From contig JACKML010000004.1 in the NCBI GenBank assembly GCA_024235415.1, positions 333,299 to 397,298 of the forward strand: 64,000 bases of DNA, given 5' to 3'. The notes beneath the pieces are model-generated. The model was not told the origin of the DNA and made no database searches. It saw only the letters and a program-made list of their open reading frames with translations. A program made the translations under genes and the position numbers. Each line of letters opens with the position of its first letter. Within the stretch, counting starts at the first letter, position 1. Origin of the DNA: Chromatiaceae bacterium. Lineage in GTDB: Bacteria; Pseudomonadota; Gammaproteobacteria; Chromatiales; Chromatiaceae. Shown here one piece after another: positions 1-8,257 of the stretch.

Positions 1-17
1 AAGGCCGCCGACCCCAT
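1..17 (-). CDS. possible start of the gene downstream of the DctB-like kinase (partial)
   Basis: Only a few codons are visible. An ATG on the minus strand at 17 follows the stop codon of the sensor kinase by six bases, the spacing expected of a translationally coupled gene. By analogy with dctB-dctD operons it could encode the partner response regulator, but that is inference from context only; five codons cannot identify a product. Confidence 0.3.
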
Positions 18-23
18 CCGGAT

Positions 24-1871
24 TCACCCCCCGGCCGCCACGCTCTCGGGCCAGGCGGCCAGGGTCAGGGTGAACACCGCACCGCCGACCGCCGCGTTGC
101 CGGCGGTCAGCGACCCACCCAGCCGTTGCGCGATCGTGTGCGAGATCGACAGACCGAGTCCCAGGCCGTTCTCCGTGGTGGTGAAGAACGGATCGAACAC
201 CTTTTTGAGATTCTGCTGCGGGATGCCGGGACCGGAGTCGTGTACCTCCAGTACGACGTCCGCTCCGCATGCCCGGGCGCTGACCTCGATGCGTCGATTA
301 GGTTGATTCACCAGCACGTCGCAGGCGTTGCCGACAAGGTTCACCAACACCTGTTCCAGCTGCACCATGTCGGCCGCCAGGAACAGGTCTTGTGGCGGCA
401 GGTCGGTGACCAGTTCGGCATCCGCCTGCTCGATGCGGTTGCGCAGGATACGCAATGCACCCTCCAGACAGGCACGCAGCGAGACACGGATACGCTGCCC
501 ACTGGACTTGCGTGAAAAGACCTTGAGCTGGCCGCTTATCTGCGCCATGCGCCCCGTCAACTCGCTGATCTGCTGCAGGTTCCATGCGGCCTGCTCGAGG
601 TTTTCCCGCGCCAGGTAGGTGCGGGCGTTGTCCGCATAGGTGCGCATCGCCGCGAGCGGCTGGTTGAGCTCATGGTTGATGCCGGCCGACATCTGGCCGA
701 GAGCTGCCAGCTTGGCTGCCTGGATCAGTTCGTCGCGGGTCTGCTGGTGTCGCTCGATCTCCTGGCGCAGCAAGCGGTTGGCCTCGGTGAGATCGCGCGT
801 GCGCTGGCTGACACGGCCTTCGAGTTCGTCCAGCGCTTCCTGCATCATCTGGCGCTTTTCCAGCTCGTGCTCACGCCGCCGCCGGTTGCGTTGTGCGAAC
901 AGCCAGCCGGCGGTTGCCAGCAGCAGCAACAGGGTCATCGCAAACAGGCGCGCCTGCCACACCTGCGGATTCACCACCTTCTGCGACATCAGCAGCTGCA
1001 CCCGCCAGCCGGCCTGTGGCATGTCGGTCGCCAGGCTGATGTAACCGGCGGCGTCCGACCGGACACCTTCAAGGATCCGTGCACCCGAGACCAGCGCCTT
1101 TTGCTGCGCGCCGAAAACCGCTGTCAGCTCGGCATCCGGATAGCGTCGCGAGGCACGGATGCGCTCGATGGTATCGGCGCGCAAAGGTTGCAGTGTCCGG
1201 AAACGCCATTGCGGCCGGGTCGAGATGAAGATCACCCCGTCCGGGTCTGTCACGACCAGCTCGGAATCCTGGCTGCGCCAGGCGTTTTCCAGGGTGTCGA
1301 TATCGATCTTCACGACGACCACGCCGAGTGGTGACTCGGCGGCACCGACCGGGTAGGAAAAATAGAACCCGCGCCGCCCCGAGGTCGTGCCGAGTGCGTA
1401 ATAGCGCCCTGCCCCGCCCTGCATCGCCTCGATGAAATACGGCCGGAAGGCGAAATTGCGGCCGACGAAGGTCAGCTCCTTCTGCCAGTTGCTGGCGGCC
1501 AGCGTGACCCCGCGCGCATCCATCAGGTAGACGTCGAGCGAGCCGGCAATCGTGTTGGCGTGGGCCAGGTAACGGTTCACCTGGTCCTGCAGGGCGGCGT
1601 CCCGCGGTGACTGCAACAACGCCCTCAGGCGGTGATCATCGGCCAGCAGTGCCGGCAGAAAGGCGAACTCGTCCAGCTGACCGGCAAAGTGCGAGACGTA
1701 CAGGTCCAGCTGCTGGCGGCCTTCCACCTCGAGCTGCGCCAGCAGGGAATCGCGCTGGACGTTGCCCGCGTACCAGGAAAGCGTCAGCATCACGCCGGCC
1801 AGCAGCCACCACCCGAGGGAGGGCGGCAGCCGGCGCACCGCCGGATCAGCGCCGGAGTTCGAGGACGCCAT
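24..1871 (-). CDS. dctB: DctB-like membrane sensor histidine kinase
   Basis: Predicted 615-residue inner-membrane two-component sensor kinase. One membrane segment near the N-terminus (around residues 20-38) and a second near 315-335 flank a periplasmic Cache-type sensing region. A coiled stretch (EKRQMMQEALDELEGRV) leads into the dimerisation domain with phospho-acceptor His near residue 400 (motif INHELNQPLA) and an ATPase domain with DSGPGIP and GLGLGLSI boxes. The INHELNQPLA box is typical of the DctB subfamily, which senses C4-dicarboxylates; the true ligand is unknown. The ATG at 1871 is preferred because the membrane segment follows soon after; longer starts (1889, 1910) run further into ridA. 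It overlaps ridA by 26 bases, and a partner regulator probably lies outside the window. Confidence 0.85.
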   Translation of the reverse strand: MASSNSGADPAVRRLPPSLGWWLLAGVMLTLSWYAGNVQRDSLLAQLEVEGRQQLDLYVSHFAGQLDEFAFLPALLADDHRLRALLQSPRDAALQDQVNRYLAHANTIAGSLDVYLMDARGVTLAASNWQKELTFVGRNFAFRPYFIEAMQGGAGRYYALGTTSGRRGFYFSYPVGAAESPLGVVVVKIDIDTLENAWRSQDSELVVTDPDGVIFISTRPQWRFRTLQPLRADTIERIRASRRYPDAELTAVFGAQQKALVSGARILEGVRSDAAGYISLATDMPQAGWRVQLLMSQKVVNPQVWQARLFAMTLLLLLATAGWLFAQRNRRRREHELEKRQMMQEALDELEGRVSQRTRDLTEANRLLRQEIERHQQTRDELIQAAKLAALGQMSAGINHELNQPLAAMRTYADNARTYLARENLEQAAWNLQQISELTGRMAQISGQLKVFSRKSSGQRIRVSLRACLEGALRILRNRIEQADAELVTDLPPQDLFLAADMVQLEQVLVNLVGNACDVLVNQPNRRIEVSARACGADVVLEVHDSGPGIPQQNLKKVFDPFFTTTENGLGLGLSISHTIAQRLGGSLTAGNAAVGGAVFTLTLAAWPESVAAGG

Positions 1872-2232
1872 CCATCTCGACACTGGCATTGCGTGGCAGC
1901 GACGCCACACCCAGTGCCGCCCGCGCGGGATAGGGCTGGTCGAAGTACTCCGCCATGATCTGGTTCACCAGCGCGAAATTGGCCAGATCGATGAGATACA
2001 CGTTCAGCTTCACCATGTCATCGAGGCCTCCGCCGGCCGCCCGTGCCACTGCCTGCAGGTTGTCAAATACGCGGCGGATCTCCGCCTCCGTATCACCCTC
2101 AACCATGCTCATGGTCTGCGGGTCCAGAGCGATCTGCCCCGACAGGTAGACGGTCGTGCCGACCTTTACCGCCTGCGAATAGGTCCCGATCGCCTGCGGC
2201 GCCTGGTCTGTCCTGATGATTTCCCGGCTCAT
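1846..2232 (-). CDS. ridA: RidA family enamine/imine deaminase
   Basis: Cytosolic 128-residue protein of the RidA/YjgF/UK114 family, which hydrolyses reactive enamines and imines made by PLP enzymes. The family signatures are present: GTYSQAVKVG near the start, LSGQIALDP around residues 35-43, and RAALGVASLP with the conserved Arg that holds the substrate carboxylate. The length is typical. The reading frame stays open upstream, but the family alignment begins at the ATG at 2232 (MSREIIRTDQ). Its end overlaps the start of the downstream sensor kinase by 26 bases, so the two are probably co-transcribed. No functional link between them is evident. Confidence 0.93.
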   Translation of the reverse strand: MSREIIRTDQAPQAIGTYSQAVKVGTTVYLSGQIALDPQTMSMVEGDTEAEIRRVFDNLQAVARAAGGGLDDMVKLNVYLIDLANFALVNQIMAEYFDQPYPARAALGVASLPRNASVEMDGVLELRR

Positions 2233-2328
2233 CGCAAGAAAACTCCTGATGTGGTTGATGGATGCATGAATGCGGCGAACGTTAACTGCTGCACAACGAA
2301 ATCGCCAAGACCGTCTAAGCTGAGCAGC

Positions 2329-2574
2329 ATGAATCCACTGTATCGAATGCGCCCGATGCTGCCCAGCCTGACGCTGGCCCTTTGCCTGGCCGTGCTGCTG
2401 TCGGGCTGTGACAGCCCACCGGCACCACCGCCGCGCACCACGGAGCCGGTCTCCAACGTCTACCTCGAGGCGCTGCAACAGGCCGAGGCCGTCAAACACG
2501 ACGTCGAGCAGCGCAACCTCGAACAGCAGCGTATCGACGACCTGCTGGGCAGGGGTCAGGCGCCGGCGCGCTGA
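2329..2574 (+). CDS. small predicted lipoprotein
   Basis: An 81-residue protein with an N-terminal signal and a clear lipobox (LLSGC, Cys at residue 27), so likely lipidated and anchored in the envelope. The mature part is short: a Pro-rich linker (PPAPPPR) and then a charged, probably helical stretch rich in Gln, Glu and Asp (residues 45-75). No recognised domain. It is the only plus-strand gene in this part, divergent from ridA, and its last 19 bases overlap the end of lnt, which acylates lipoproteins. The adjacency may be chance. The start follows a short AT-richer stretch that could carry the promoter. Confidence 0.65.
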   Translation: MNPLYRMRPMLPSLTLALCLAVLLSGCDSPPAPPPRTTEPVSNVYLEALQQAEAVKHDVEQRNLEQQRIDDLLGRGQAPAR

Positions 2575-4052
2575 CGGCGCAACGCCGGCAACAGCATCAG
2601 GGCGGCGAGCAGGACCACGGCGACATTGCCCCACAGCACAAAGGGCGTGGTCCCGCGCAATGGCACCACGTCGTCACTGAGAATCGCCCGCTCGAACTGC
2701 GGTGACACGCCGCGCAGCTGTCCGCGCGCATCGATGATCGCCGAGACACCGGTGTTGGTGGCACGCAGCAGGTAGCGGCCGGTCTCCAGCGCGCGCATCC
2801 GCGCTATCTCCAGGTGCTGGTGAGGCGCCAGCGAATCACCGAACCAGGCGTCGTTGCTCGCATTCACGAGCAGGGTGGCCTCGGGCAGTGCGCGTGCAAC
2901 CTCGGTGCCGTAGGCATCCTCGTAACAGATATCGACCCCGACCGGCTGTCCGGCCAGTGTCAGCAGCGGCCTGCCGTCACCGCCGGGCGAGAAATTCGAC
3001 ATTGGGATCTGCAGAAAATCCAGCAACGGGCGCGTCCAGGCATCGAACGGCAGGTATTCGCCGAACGGCACCAGGTGACGCTTGTAATAGCGGTCGCGGC
3101 CGCTGACGCCCAGGCTCAGCATCGCGTTGTAGTAGTCGCCCGACTCACTGCCGTCGACGATACCCAGCAACAGGTCCCGGCCCTGCTCCCGCAGCAGCGC
3201 GTCCAGCGGCGCCAGCAGGCTGGTTTCGACCTCGGTGGCAAACGCGGGGACCGCGGTCTCGGGCCAGATCACAATCCGGCTGTCGGGCACCGAGGCGGTC
3301 ATATCCAGATACAGCTGCAGTGATGGCCCACGCATCGAGCGCCGCCATTTCTGGTCCTGCGGGATATTTCCCTGCAGCAGGCTCACCCGGATTGGCGCTG
3401 CCGCGGGCTGCGTCCAATCGATCTGTTGCAGACCTGCCCCGCCGGCCCAGATCGCCAGCAGTATCGCCACCGGCAAAGGCCGCGGTGACTGGCTGAGGAT
3501 CCCGGCCGAGACCGCCAGCAACAGCCCGATGCCGTATACCCCGAGCACCGGGCCGTAACCGGCCAGTGGCAGATCGATCTGGCTGTAGCCGAACGACAGC
3601 CAGGGAAAGCCGGTGAAAAGCCAGCCGCGCAGCCATTCGACCAGCGTCCACAGCGCCGGCAGCACCAGGGTCAGCCATACGACGTCGGAACCTGGCCGCA
3701 GGCGCCCGCTCAACCATCCCGCGAGTGCGAAGAACCCCGCCATCGCCAGCACGAACAACACCGTGATCGCGACCGCCAGCGCCAGCGGCACGCCGCCGAA
3801 CTGGGCGATGCTGATGCGGATCCAGAACACGCCAAAGCCCATCAGGCCAAGGCCGAAGGCATAACCGGTCCAGGCGTTGAGGCCGCGGCGTGCGGGATAA
3901 CGCCACAGGTGGAACAACAGTGCCAGGCCAGGCAGCGCCACCAGACCCAGACCGAAAGGGGCGAACGCAAGCACGCTGACGCCACCAGCCGCGCAGGCGA
4001 GCAACAGCTGTGCCGCGGCCGGCCAGTGCGCCGGCCCCCTTGCCGGGGTCAC
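2556..4052 (-). CDS. lnt: apolipoprotein N-acyltransferase
   Basis: 498-residue inner-membrane enzyme adding the third acyl chain to the N-terminal Cys of lipoproteins, the last step of lipoprotein maturation. Several hydrophobic segments fill residues 1-210, followed by a periplasmic nitrilase-like domain with the three catalytic elements: Glu in WPETAVPAF, Lys in YYKRHLVPFGEYLPF and Cys in VDICYEDAYG. A final membrane segment lies at the C-terminus. Translation begins at GTG 4052, overlapping the stop of corC by four bases (GTGA), as in the E. coli ybeZ-ybeY-ybeX-lnt order. Confidence 0.96.
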   Translation of the reverse strand: MTPARGPAHWPAAAQLLLACAAGGVSVLAFAPFGLGLVALPGLALLFHLWRYPARRGLNAWTGYAFGLGLMGFGVFWIRISIAQFGGVPLALAVAITVLFVLAMAGFFALAGWLSGRLRPGSDVVWLTLVLPALWTLVEWLRGWLFTGFPWLSFGYSQIDLPLAGYGPVLGVYGIGLLLAVSAGILSQSPRPLPVAILLAIWAGGAGLQQIDWTQPAAAPIRVSLLQGNIPQDQKWRRSMRGPSLQLYLDMTASVPDSRIVIWPETAVPAFATEVETSLLAPLDALLREQGRDLLLGIVDGSESGDYYNAMLSLGVSGRDRYYKRHLVPFGEYLPFDAWTRPLLDFLQIPMSNFSPGGDGRPLLTLAGQPVGVDICYEDAYGTEVARALPEATLLVNASNDAWFGDSLAPHQHLEIARMRALETGRYLLRATNTGVSAIIDARGQLRGVSPQFERAILSDDVVPLRGTTPFVLWGNVAVVLLAALMLLPALRRQRAGA

Positions 4053-4936
4053 GCTGGCGGACTGGGAGGTGCGGCCGGCTCTGTGGGAGACGCCGCGGGG
4101 TCTGCGACCTGCTCGACCTGCAGCAGGCGCACCTTGCGGCTGTCCGCACGCACCACGGTGAATCGAAAGCCGTCGACGACGACCGACTCGCCACGCCCCG
4201 GCAGGTGTCCGAGGGCGCTGACCATCAGGCCACCGATGGTGTCGAAATCGCTGTCATCGAAAGACACGCCGAAGTATTCATTGAATTCCTCGACCGTCGT
4301 GTGGGCCTTGATCGTGTAGTTGTTGGGACCGCGCTTGAGGATGAACGCACCCTCGTCGAAGTCGTACTCGTCCTCGATTTCGCCGACGATCTGTTCCAGG
4401 ACATCTTCGATCGTCACCAGGCCGGCGGCGTTGCCGTACTCGTCGATCACGATGGCCATATGGTTGCGGCTGGCGCGGAATTCGCGCAGCAGGACATTGA
4501 GGCGCTTGCTCTCGGGGACGAACACCGCCGAACGCACGATGTCGCGCATCTTGAAGCGTGGTGCATTCTCGCCGCAGTACTGCAGCAGGTCCTTGGCCAA
4601 CATGATACCCACCACCTCGGCACGGTCGTCGTCGATCACCGGGAAACGCGAATGCGCGGAATCGGTCACCACCGGCAGCACCTGGCCGAGTTCATGGTCC
4701 CGGCCCACGACGACCATCTGTGCGCGCGGGATCATGATGTCGCGCACCTGCAGGTCCGAGACCTGCAATACGCCCTCCAACATCGCCAGCGCCTCGGTGT
4801 CGAAAATCGCGCGGTCCCTGGCCTGTTTGAGCAAGCTGATCAGGTCCTGGCGGTCTCTGGGTTCACCGACCACGGGGAACAGGCGTTCCAGCCAGCGCGC
4901 CGTGAGTGAACCACTGCTAGATCGGTCTTCGCTCAT
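4049..4936 (-). CDS. corC: CorC/YbeX family CBS-domain protein
   Basis: 295-residue protein of the CorC/HlyC family: a pair of CBS domains (about residues 65-190, with VRDIMIPRAQM opening the first and VIDEYGNAAGLVT in the second) followed by a CorC_HlyC domain (about 205-285). No membrane domain is present, so this is the soluble, YbeX-like form, implicated in magnesium/cobalt homeostasis and ribosome biology in E. coli. It overlaps ybeY and lnt by four bases on either side, indicating tight translational coupling. The C-terminal tail is Pro/Ala rich. Confidence 0.95.
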   Translation of the reverse strand: MSEDRSSSGSLTARWLERLFPVVGEPRDRQDLISLLKQARDRAIFDTEALAMLEGVLQVSDLQVRDIMIPRAQMVVVGRDHELGQVLPVVTDSAHSRFPVIDDDRAEVVGIMLAKDLLQYCGENAPRFKMRDIVRSAVFVPESKRLNVLLREFRASRNHMAIVIDEYGNAAGLVTIEDVLEQIVGEIEDEYDFDEGAFILKRGPNNYTIKAHTTVEEFNEYFGVSFDDSDFDTIGGLMVSALGHLPGRGESVVVDGFRFTVVRADSRKVRLLQVEQVADPAASPTEPAAPPSPPA

Positions 4937-5394
4937 GTCTCTTCATCATCAGAATAAGGAGCCGGGAAACCCAGCCCGGTCAGGATGTCGGTCTCCAGTG
5001 TCTCCATCGCAACGGCCTGCGGGTCGGTTTGGTGATCATAACCCTGCAGGTGCAGCATGCCATGGACCACCATGTGCGCCCAATGTGCGGATGCAGTCTT
5101 GCCCTGCTCACGCGCCTCGCGCTCAACCACGGGTGCGCAGAGCACCAGGTCGCCGATGTGTTGCAGCTCGATCTGCGGGATCGGTTCGAACGGGAACGAC
5201 AGCACATTGGTCGGCTTGTCGATGCCCCGGTAGTCGTGGTTGAGCTGGCGGCTCTCGGCCTCATCGGTTACCCGCAGCACCACCTCGGCATCATCACCGG
5301 ATCGCCGCCACGCCGCCCTGGCCCACGCGATCAACTGTGGTTCATCCGGAATATCGTCGGCAGCGGCCTGCATCTGCACTTCAACGTCCAGCAT
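4933..5394 (-). CDS. ybeY: endoribonuclease / rRNA maturation factor YbeY
   Basis: 153-residue single-strand-specific metal-dependent endoribonuclease acting in 16S rRNA 3'-end processing and ribosome quality control. The signature zinc motif HGMLHLQGYDH is present near the C-terminus. The ATG at 5394 is chosen because the frame upstream (seven more residues to 5415) lies wholly inside phoH and adds nothing family-like. It overlaps phoH by 14 bases and corC by four. Genomic order matches the conserved phoH-ybeY-ybeX-lnt block. Confidence 0.95.
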   Translation of the reverse strand: MLDVEVQMQAAADDIPDEPQLIAWARAAWRRSGDDAEVVLRVTDEAESRQLNHDYRGIDKPTNVLSFPFEPIPQIELQHIGDLVLCAPVVEREAREQGKTASAHWAHMVVHGMLHLQGYDHQTDPQAVAMETLETDILTGLGFPAPYSDDEET

Positions 5395-6373
5395 GCCTGT
5401 CGCCCCCCGATTCACGATCGAACTGCTCGTACGCCTGCACCACTTTCTGCACCAGTGAATGGCGCACGACGTCTCGCGCGTTGAAGAACGTAAAGCTGAT
5501 ACCGTCCACCTCGCGCAGGATCTCGGTGGCCTCGCGCAGGCCGGATTTCTGGCCGCGCGGCAGGTCGATCTGCGTGACGTCCCCGGTGATCACGGCCGTC
5601 GAGCCGAAGCCGAGGCGGGTAAGGAACATCTTCATCTGCTCGGTGGTCGTGTTCTGCGCCTCATCGAGGATGATGAAGGCCTCGTTGAGCGTGCGCCCGC
5701 GCATATAGGCCAGGGGCGCGACCTCGATGACATTGCGCTCGATCAGCTTGTGTACCCGCTCGAATCCCAGCATCTCGTACAGCGCGTCATACAGTGGGCG
5801 CAGATAGGGGTCGATCTTCTGCGCCAGGTCACCAGGCAGGAACCCGAGACGTTCACCCGCCTCGACCGCCGGACGCACCAGCAGGATGCGGCGGATCTGG
5901 TCGCGCTCCAGCGCATCGACGGCGCACGCGACCGCCAGGTAGGTCTTGCCGGTACCGGCCGGGCCGACGCCGAAATTGATGTCGTGGCTCAGCACCTTGT
6001 GTACGTATTGTGCCTGGTTCGGCCCGCGCGGGCGGACCAGTCCCCGGCGCGTCTTGATCACCGACTCGGGCACCTCGGGGGCATCTTCGAGCAGCGCATC
6101 GACGCCGGATTCCTGCAGGAACAGGTGCACGCCCGCGGGGCTGAGGGCCTCTTGCGCACTGGCCCGGTACAGGCCCTGCAGGACCTCGCGCCCGGCCGCG
6201 ATCGCGGTCGCGTCACCAAGCAGACGGAAACTGTTGCCGCGATTGCTGATCTCGATGCCGAGCCGGCGTTCGACCTGCCGCAGGTGCTCGTCGAGTTGAC
6301 CGCAGACATTGCGCAGACGCTCGTTGTCCGCCGGCTCGAGCACCAGGTCGAGCGATTCGGGATGGTCAGACAC
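5381..6373 (-). CDS. phoH: PhoH family ATPase (YbeZ)
   Basis: 330-residue cytosolic P-loop ATPase of the PhoH/YbeZ family, which works with YbeY in RNA metabolism. Walker A is GVGPAGTGKTYLA (about residues 138-150); Walker B is FIILDEAQN. An N-terminal KH-like region precedes the ATPase core. Translation appears to begin at GTG 6373. The C-terminus overlaps ybeY. A 72-base gap separates it from miaB, so all five genes may share transcripts with miaB. Confidence 0.95.
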   Translation of the reverse strand: MSDHPESLDLVLEPADNERLRNVCGQLDEHLRQVERRLGIEISNRGNSFRLLGDATAIAAGREVLQGLYRASAQEALSPAGVHLFLQESGVDALLEDAPEVPESVIKTRRGLVRPRGPNQAQYVHKVLSHDINFGVGPAGTGKTYLAVACAVDALERDQIRRILLVRPAVEAGERLGFLPGDLAQKIDPYLRPLYDALYEMLGFERVHKLIERNVIEVAPLAYMRGRTLNEAFIILDEAQNTTTEQMKMFLTRLGFGSTAVITGDVTQIDLPRGQKSGLREATEILREVDGISFTFFNARDVVRHSLVQKVVQAYEQFDRESGGDRHAGR

Positions 6374-6445
6374 GGTCTGCTCCGGGGGATGGAAGTCGTG
6401 AACGACGCGGCGACACCAGACGCCGAACCGGGAAAGGGGTGCTCA

Positions 6446-7798
6446 TCAGGCGACTGCCACCCCTGAGCGCACCTGCACCAGCCGCTCACCACGCAGCGAA
6501 TTGGGGTACGCGGCGGTGATGCGCAGGTCGACAAACTGACCGATCAGGTCGGGCGGTCCCTCGAAGTTGACCACGCGGTTGTTCTCGGTGCGGCCGGCCA
6601 GTTCGTTGGCGTCCTTGCGCGACGGACGGTCGACCAGCACCCGCTGCACACTGCCGACCATGGCCCGGCTGATGCGTTGCGCGTTATCGTTGATGGCGTG
6701 CTGCAGCTGCGCCAGTCGCACCTGCTTGACCTCATGCGCAACATCGTCGGGCAATTCGGCCGCCGGCGTACCCGGGCGGCGGCTGTAGATGAAACTGAAC
6801 GAATGGTCGAAACCGATCTCGGCGATCAGCTGCATCGTGTGCGCGAAATCCTGTTCCGTCTCGCCCGGGAAGCCAATGATGAAATCCGAAGACAGGCTGA
6901 TGTCGGGGCGGATAGCGCGCAGCTTCCTGATCTTCTGCTTGTAGTCGAAGGCGCTGTGGCCGCGCTTCATCGCCATCAGGATGCGGTCCGAACCCGACTG
7001 CACCGGAAGATGCAGGTGGCTGACCAGTTCCGGTACATCGGCATAGGTCTCGATCAGTGCATCGGAAAACTCGACCGGGTGCGAGGTGGTATAGCGGATG
7101 CGATCGATTCCGTCGATTGCTGCGACATAGCGGATCAGCAGCGCCAGGTCGGCGATCTCACCGTCGTGCATACGCCCACGGTAGGCATTGACGTTCTGCC
7201 CCAGCAGGTTGACCTCGCGCACACCCTGGGCAGCGAGCTGCACGATCTCGGCCAGTACGTCGTCGAACGGCCGGCTGATCTCCTCGCCACGCGTATACGG
7301 CACGACGCAGAAAGTGCAGTACTTGGAGCAGCCTTCCATGATCGACACGAACGCGCTCGGGCCTTCGGCACGCGGCTCCGGCAGGCGGTCGAACTTTTCG
7401 ATCTCCGGGAAACTGATATCGACGGTGGGCAGATGCTCGTCTCGCGCACGGGTCAGCATGTCGGGCAGCCGATGCAGGGTCTGCGGACCGAACACCAGGT
7501 CGACAAAGGGAGCACGTTCGCGGATCGCGTCGCCCTCCTGGCTGGCCACGCAGCCGCCGACACCAATCACCAGACCGGGGCGTCGCTGTTTCCACTCCTT
7601 CCACACGCCAAGCTGCGAAAAGACCTTCTCCTGCGCCTTTTCACGGATCGAGCAGGTATTGAGCAGCAACACGTCGGCCTGCTCCGGATCATCGGTCAGC
7701 ACCAGGCCATGCGACTCGCGCAGTACGTCCTGCATCTTCTGCGAGTCGTACTCGTTCATCTGGCAACCGAAGGTGCGAATGTAAAGCCTGCCCGCCAT
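6446..7798 (-). CDS. miaB: tRNA-2-methylthio-N6-dimethylallyladenosine synthase MiaB
   Basis: 450-residue radical-SAM methylthiotransferase that adds the methylthio group to i6A37 of tRNAs reading UNN codons. The N-terminal UPF0004 domain carries three Cys ligands of the auxiliary cluster (FGCQMN, LNTCSIRE, GGCVASQ). The radical-SAM cluster motif is CSKYCTFC, and a TRAM domain closes the protein. The start at ATG 7798 gives MAGRLYIRTFGCQMNEYDSQ, aligning with the family; the 19-residue longer form from 7855 is not needed. It is the first gene of the miaB-phoH-ybeY-corC-lnt block. Confidence 0.96.
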   Translation of the reverse strand: MAGRLYIRTFGCQMNEYDSQKMQDVLRESHGLVLTDDPEQADVLLLNTCSIREKAQEKVFSQLGVWKEWKQRRPGLVIGVGGCVASQEGDAIRERAPFVDLVFGPQTLHRLPDMLTRARDEHLPTVDISFPEIEKFDRLPEPRAEGPSAFVSIMEGCSKYCTFCVVPYTRGEEISRPFDDVLAEIVQLAAQGVREVNLLGQNVNAYRGRMHDGEIADLALLIRYVAAIDGIDRIRYTTSHPVEFSDALIETYADVPELVSHLHLPVQSGSDRILMAMKRGHSAFDYKQKIRKLRAIRPDISLSSDFIIGFPGETEQDFAHTMQLIAEIGFDHSFSFIYSRRPGTPAAELPDDVAHEVKQVRLAQLQHAINDNAQRISRAMVGSVQRVLVDRPSRKDANELAGRTENNRVVNFEGPPDLIGQFVDLRITAAYPNSLRGERLVQVRSGVAVA

Positions 7799-7918
7799 AC
7801 CGCTCAATACTTGCAAAGGGGCGGCGATTTTACGCTTGAAATCAGGGAATTGCACCCACAGGCCGGGGCGGGGACGGCGATCGGCCCGCCGCCGTGGGCG
7901 GCCGGCCGCAGAAATCGT

Positions 7919-8152
7919 TCACAGACCGACCAGTTCGGCACCGACACCGTGCTGACGTACCACGCTCAACAGCTCGGCGGCATGCACCCCTTCCGGGTCG
8001 TAGTCGACCAGCATCAGATGCCTTGCCCGGTCGTTCACGCAGGCGCTGTAGACCCCCGGCACGCAACTGATGTCCCGGGACAGCTCGTGGATATCGTCGT
8101 CCTGCAGTTCCTCGTCGATGTGGATCACCACGTCGCAGCATTGTGTATTCAT
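7919..8152 (-). CDS. small heavy-metal-associated-like protein
   Basis: 77-residue protein with the length and alternating strand/helix pattern of a ferredoxin-like HMA fold (VVIHIDEEL, then ELSRDISCVPGVYSACVND, then LMLVDYDPEGVHAAELLSVVRQHG). The usual CxxC metal site is absent: the Cys pair near the N-terminus is adjacent (TQCCDVV), with one further Cys at CVPG and one at ACVND. The phrase VPGVYSACVN resembles the VPGV turn of HMA domains. The ATG at 8152 is preferred over GTG 8161 because GAGGGAG lies eight bases upstream. Upstream is a possible -10 (TATAAA). Metal binding is inference; function unknown. Confidence 0.6.
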   Translation of the reverse strand: MNTQCCDVVIHIDEELQDDDIHELSRDISCVPGVYSACVNDRARHLMLVDYDPEGVHAAELLSVVRQHGVGAELVGL

Positions 8153-8257
8153 ATGGATCACTCCCTCGGGTCGCCACTGCCGTCGACCTTGGCGGCCCCT
8201 TTATAACTAGTCCAAGCTGCGCGCGCGGCAATCGGGGAAAACCCTCGTCGCGACTGA

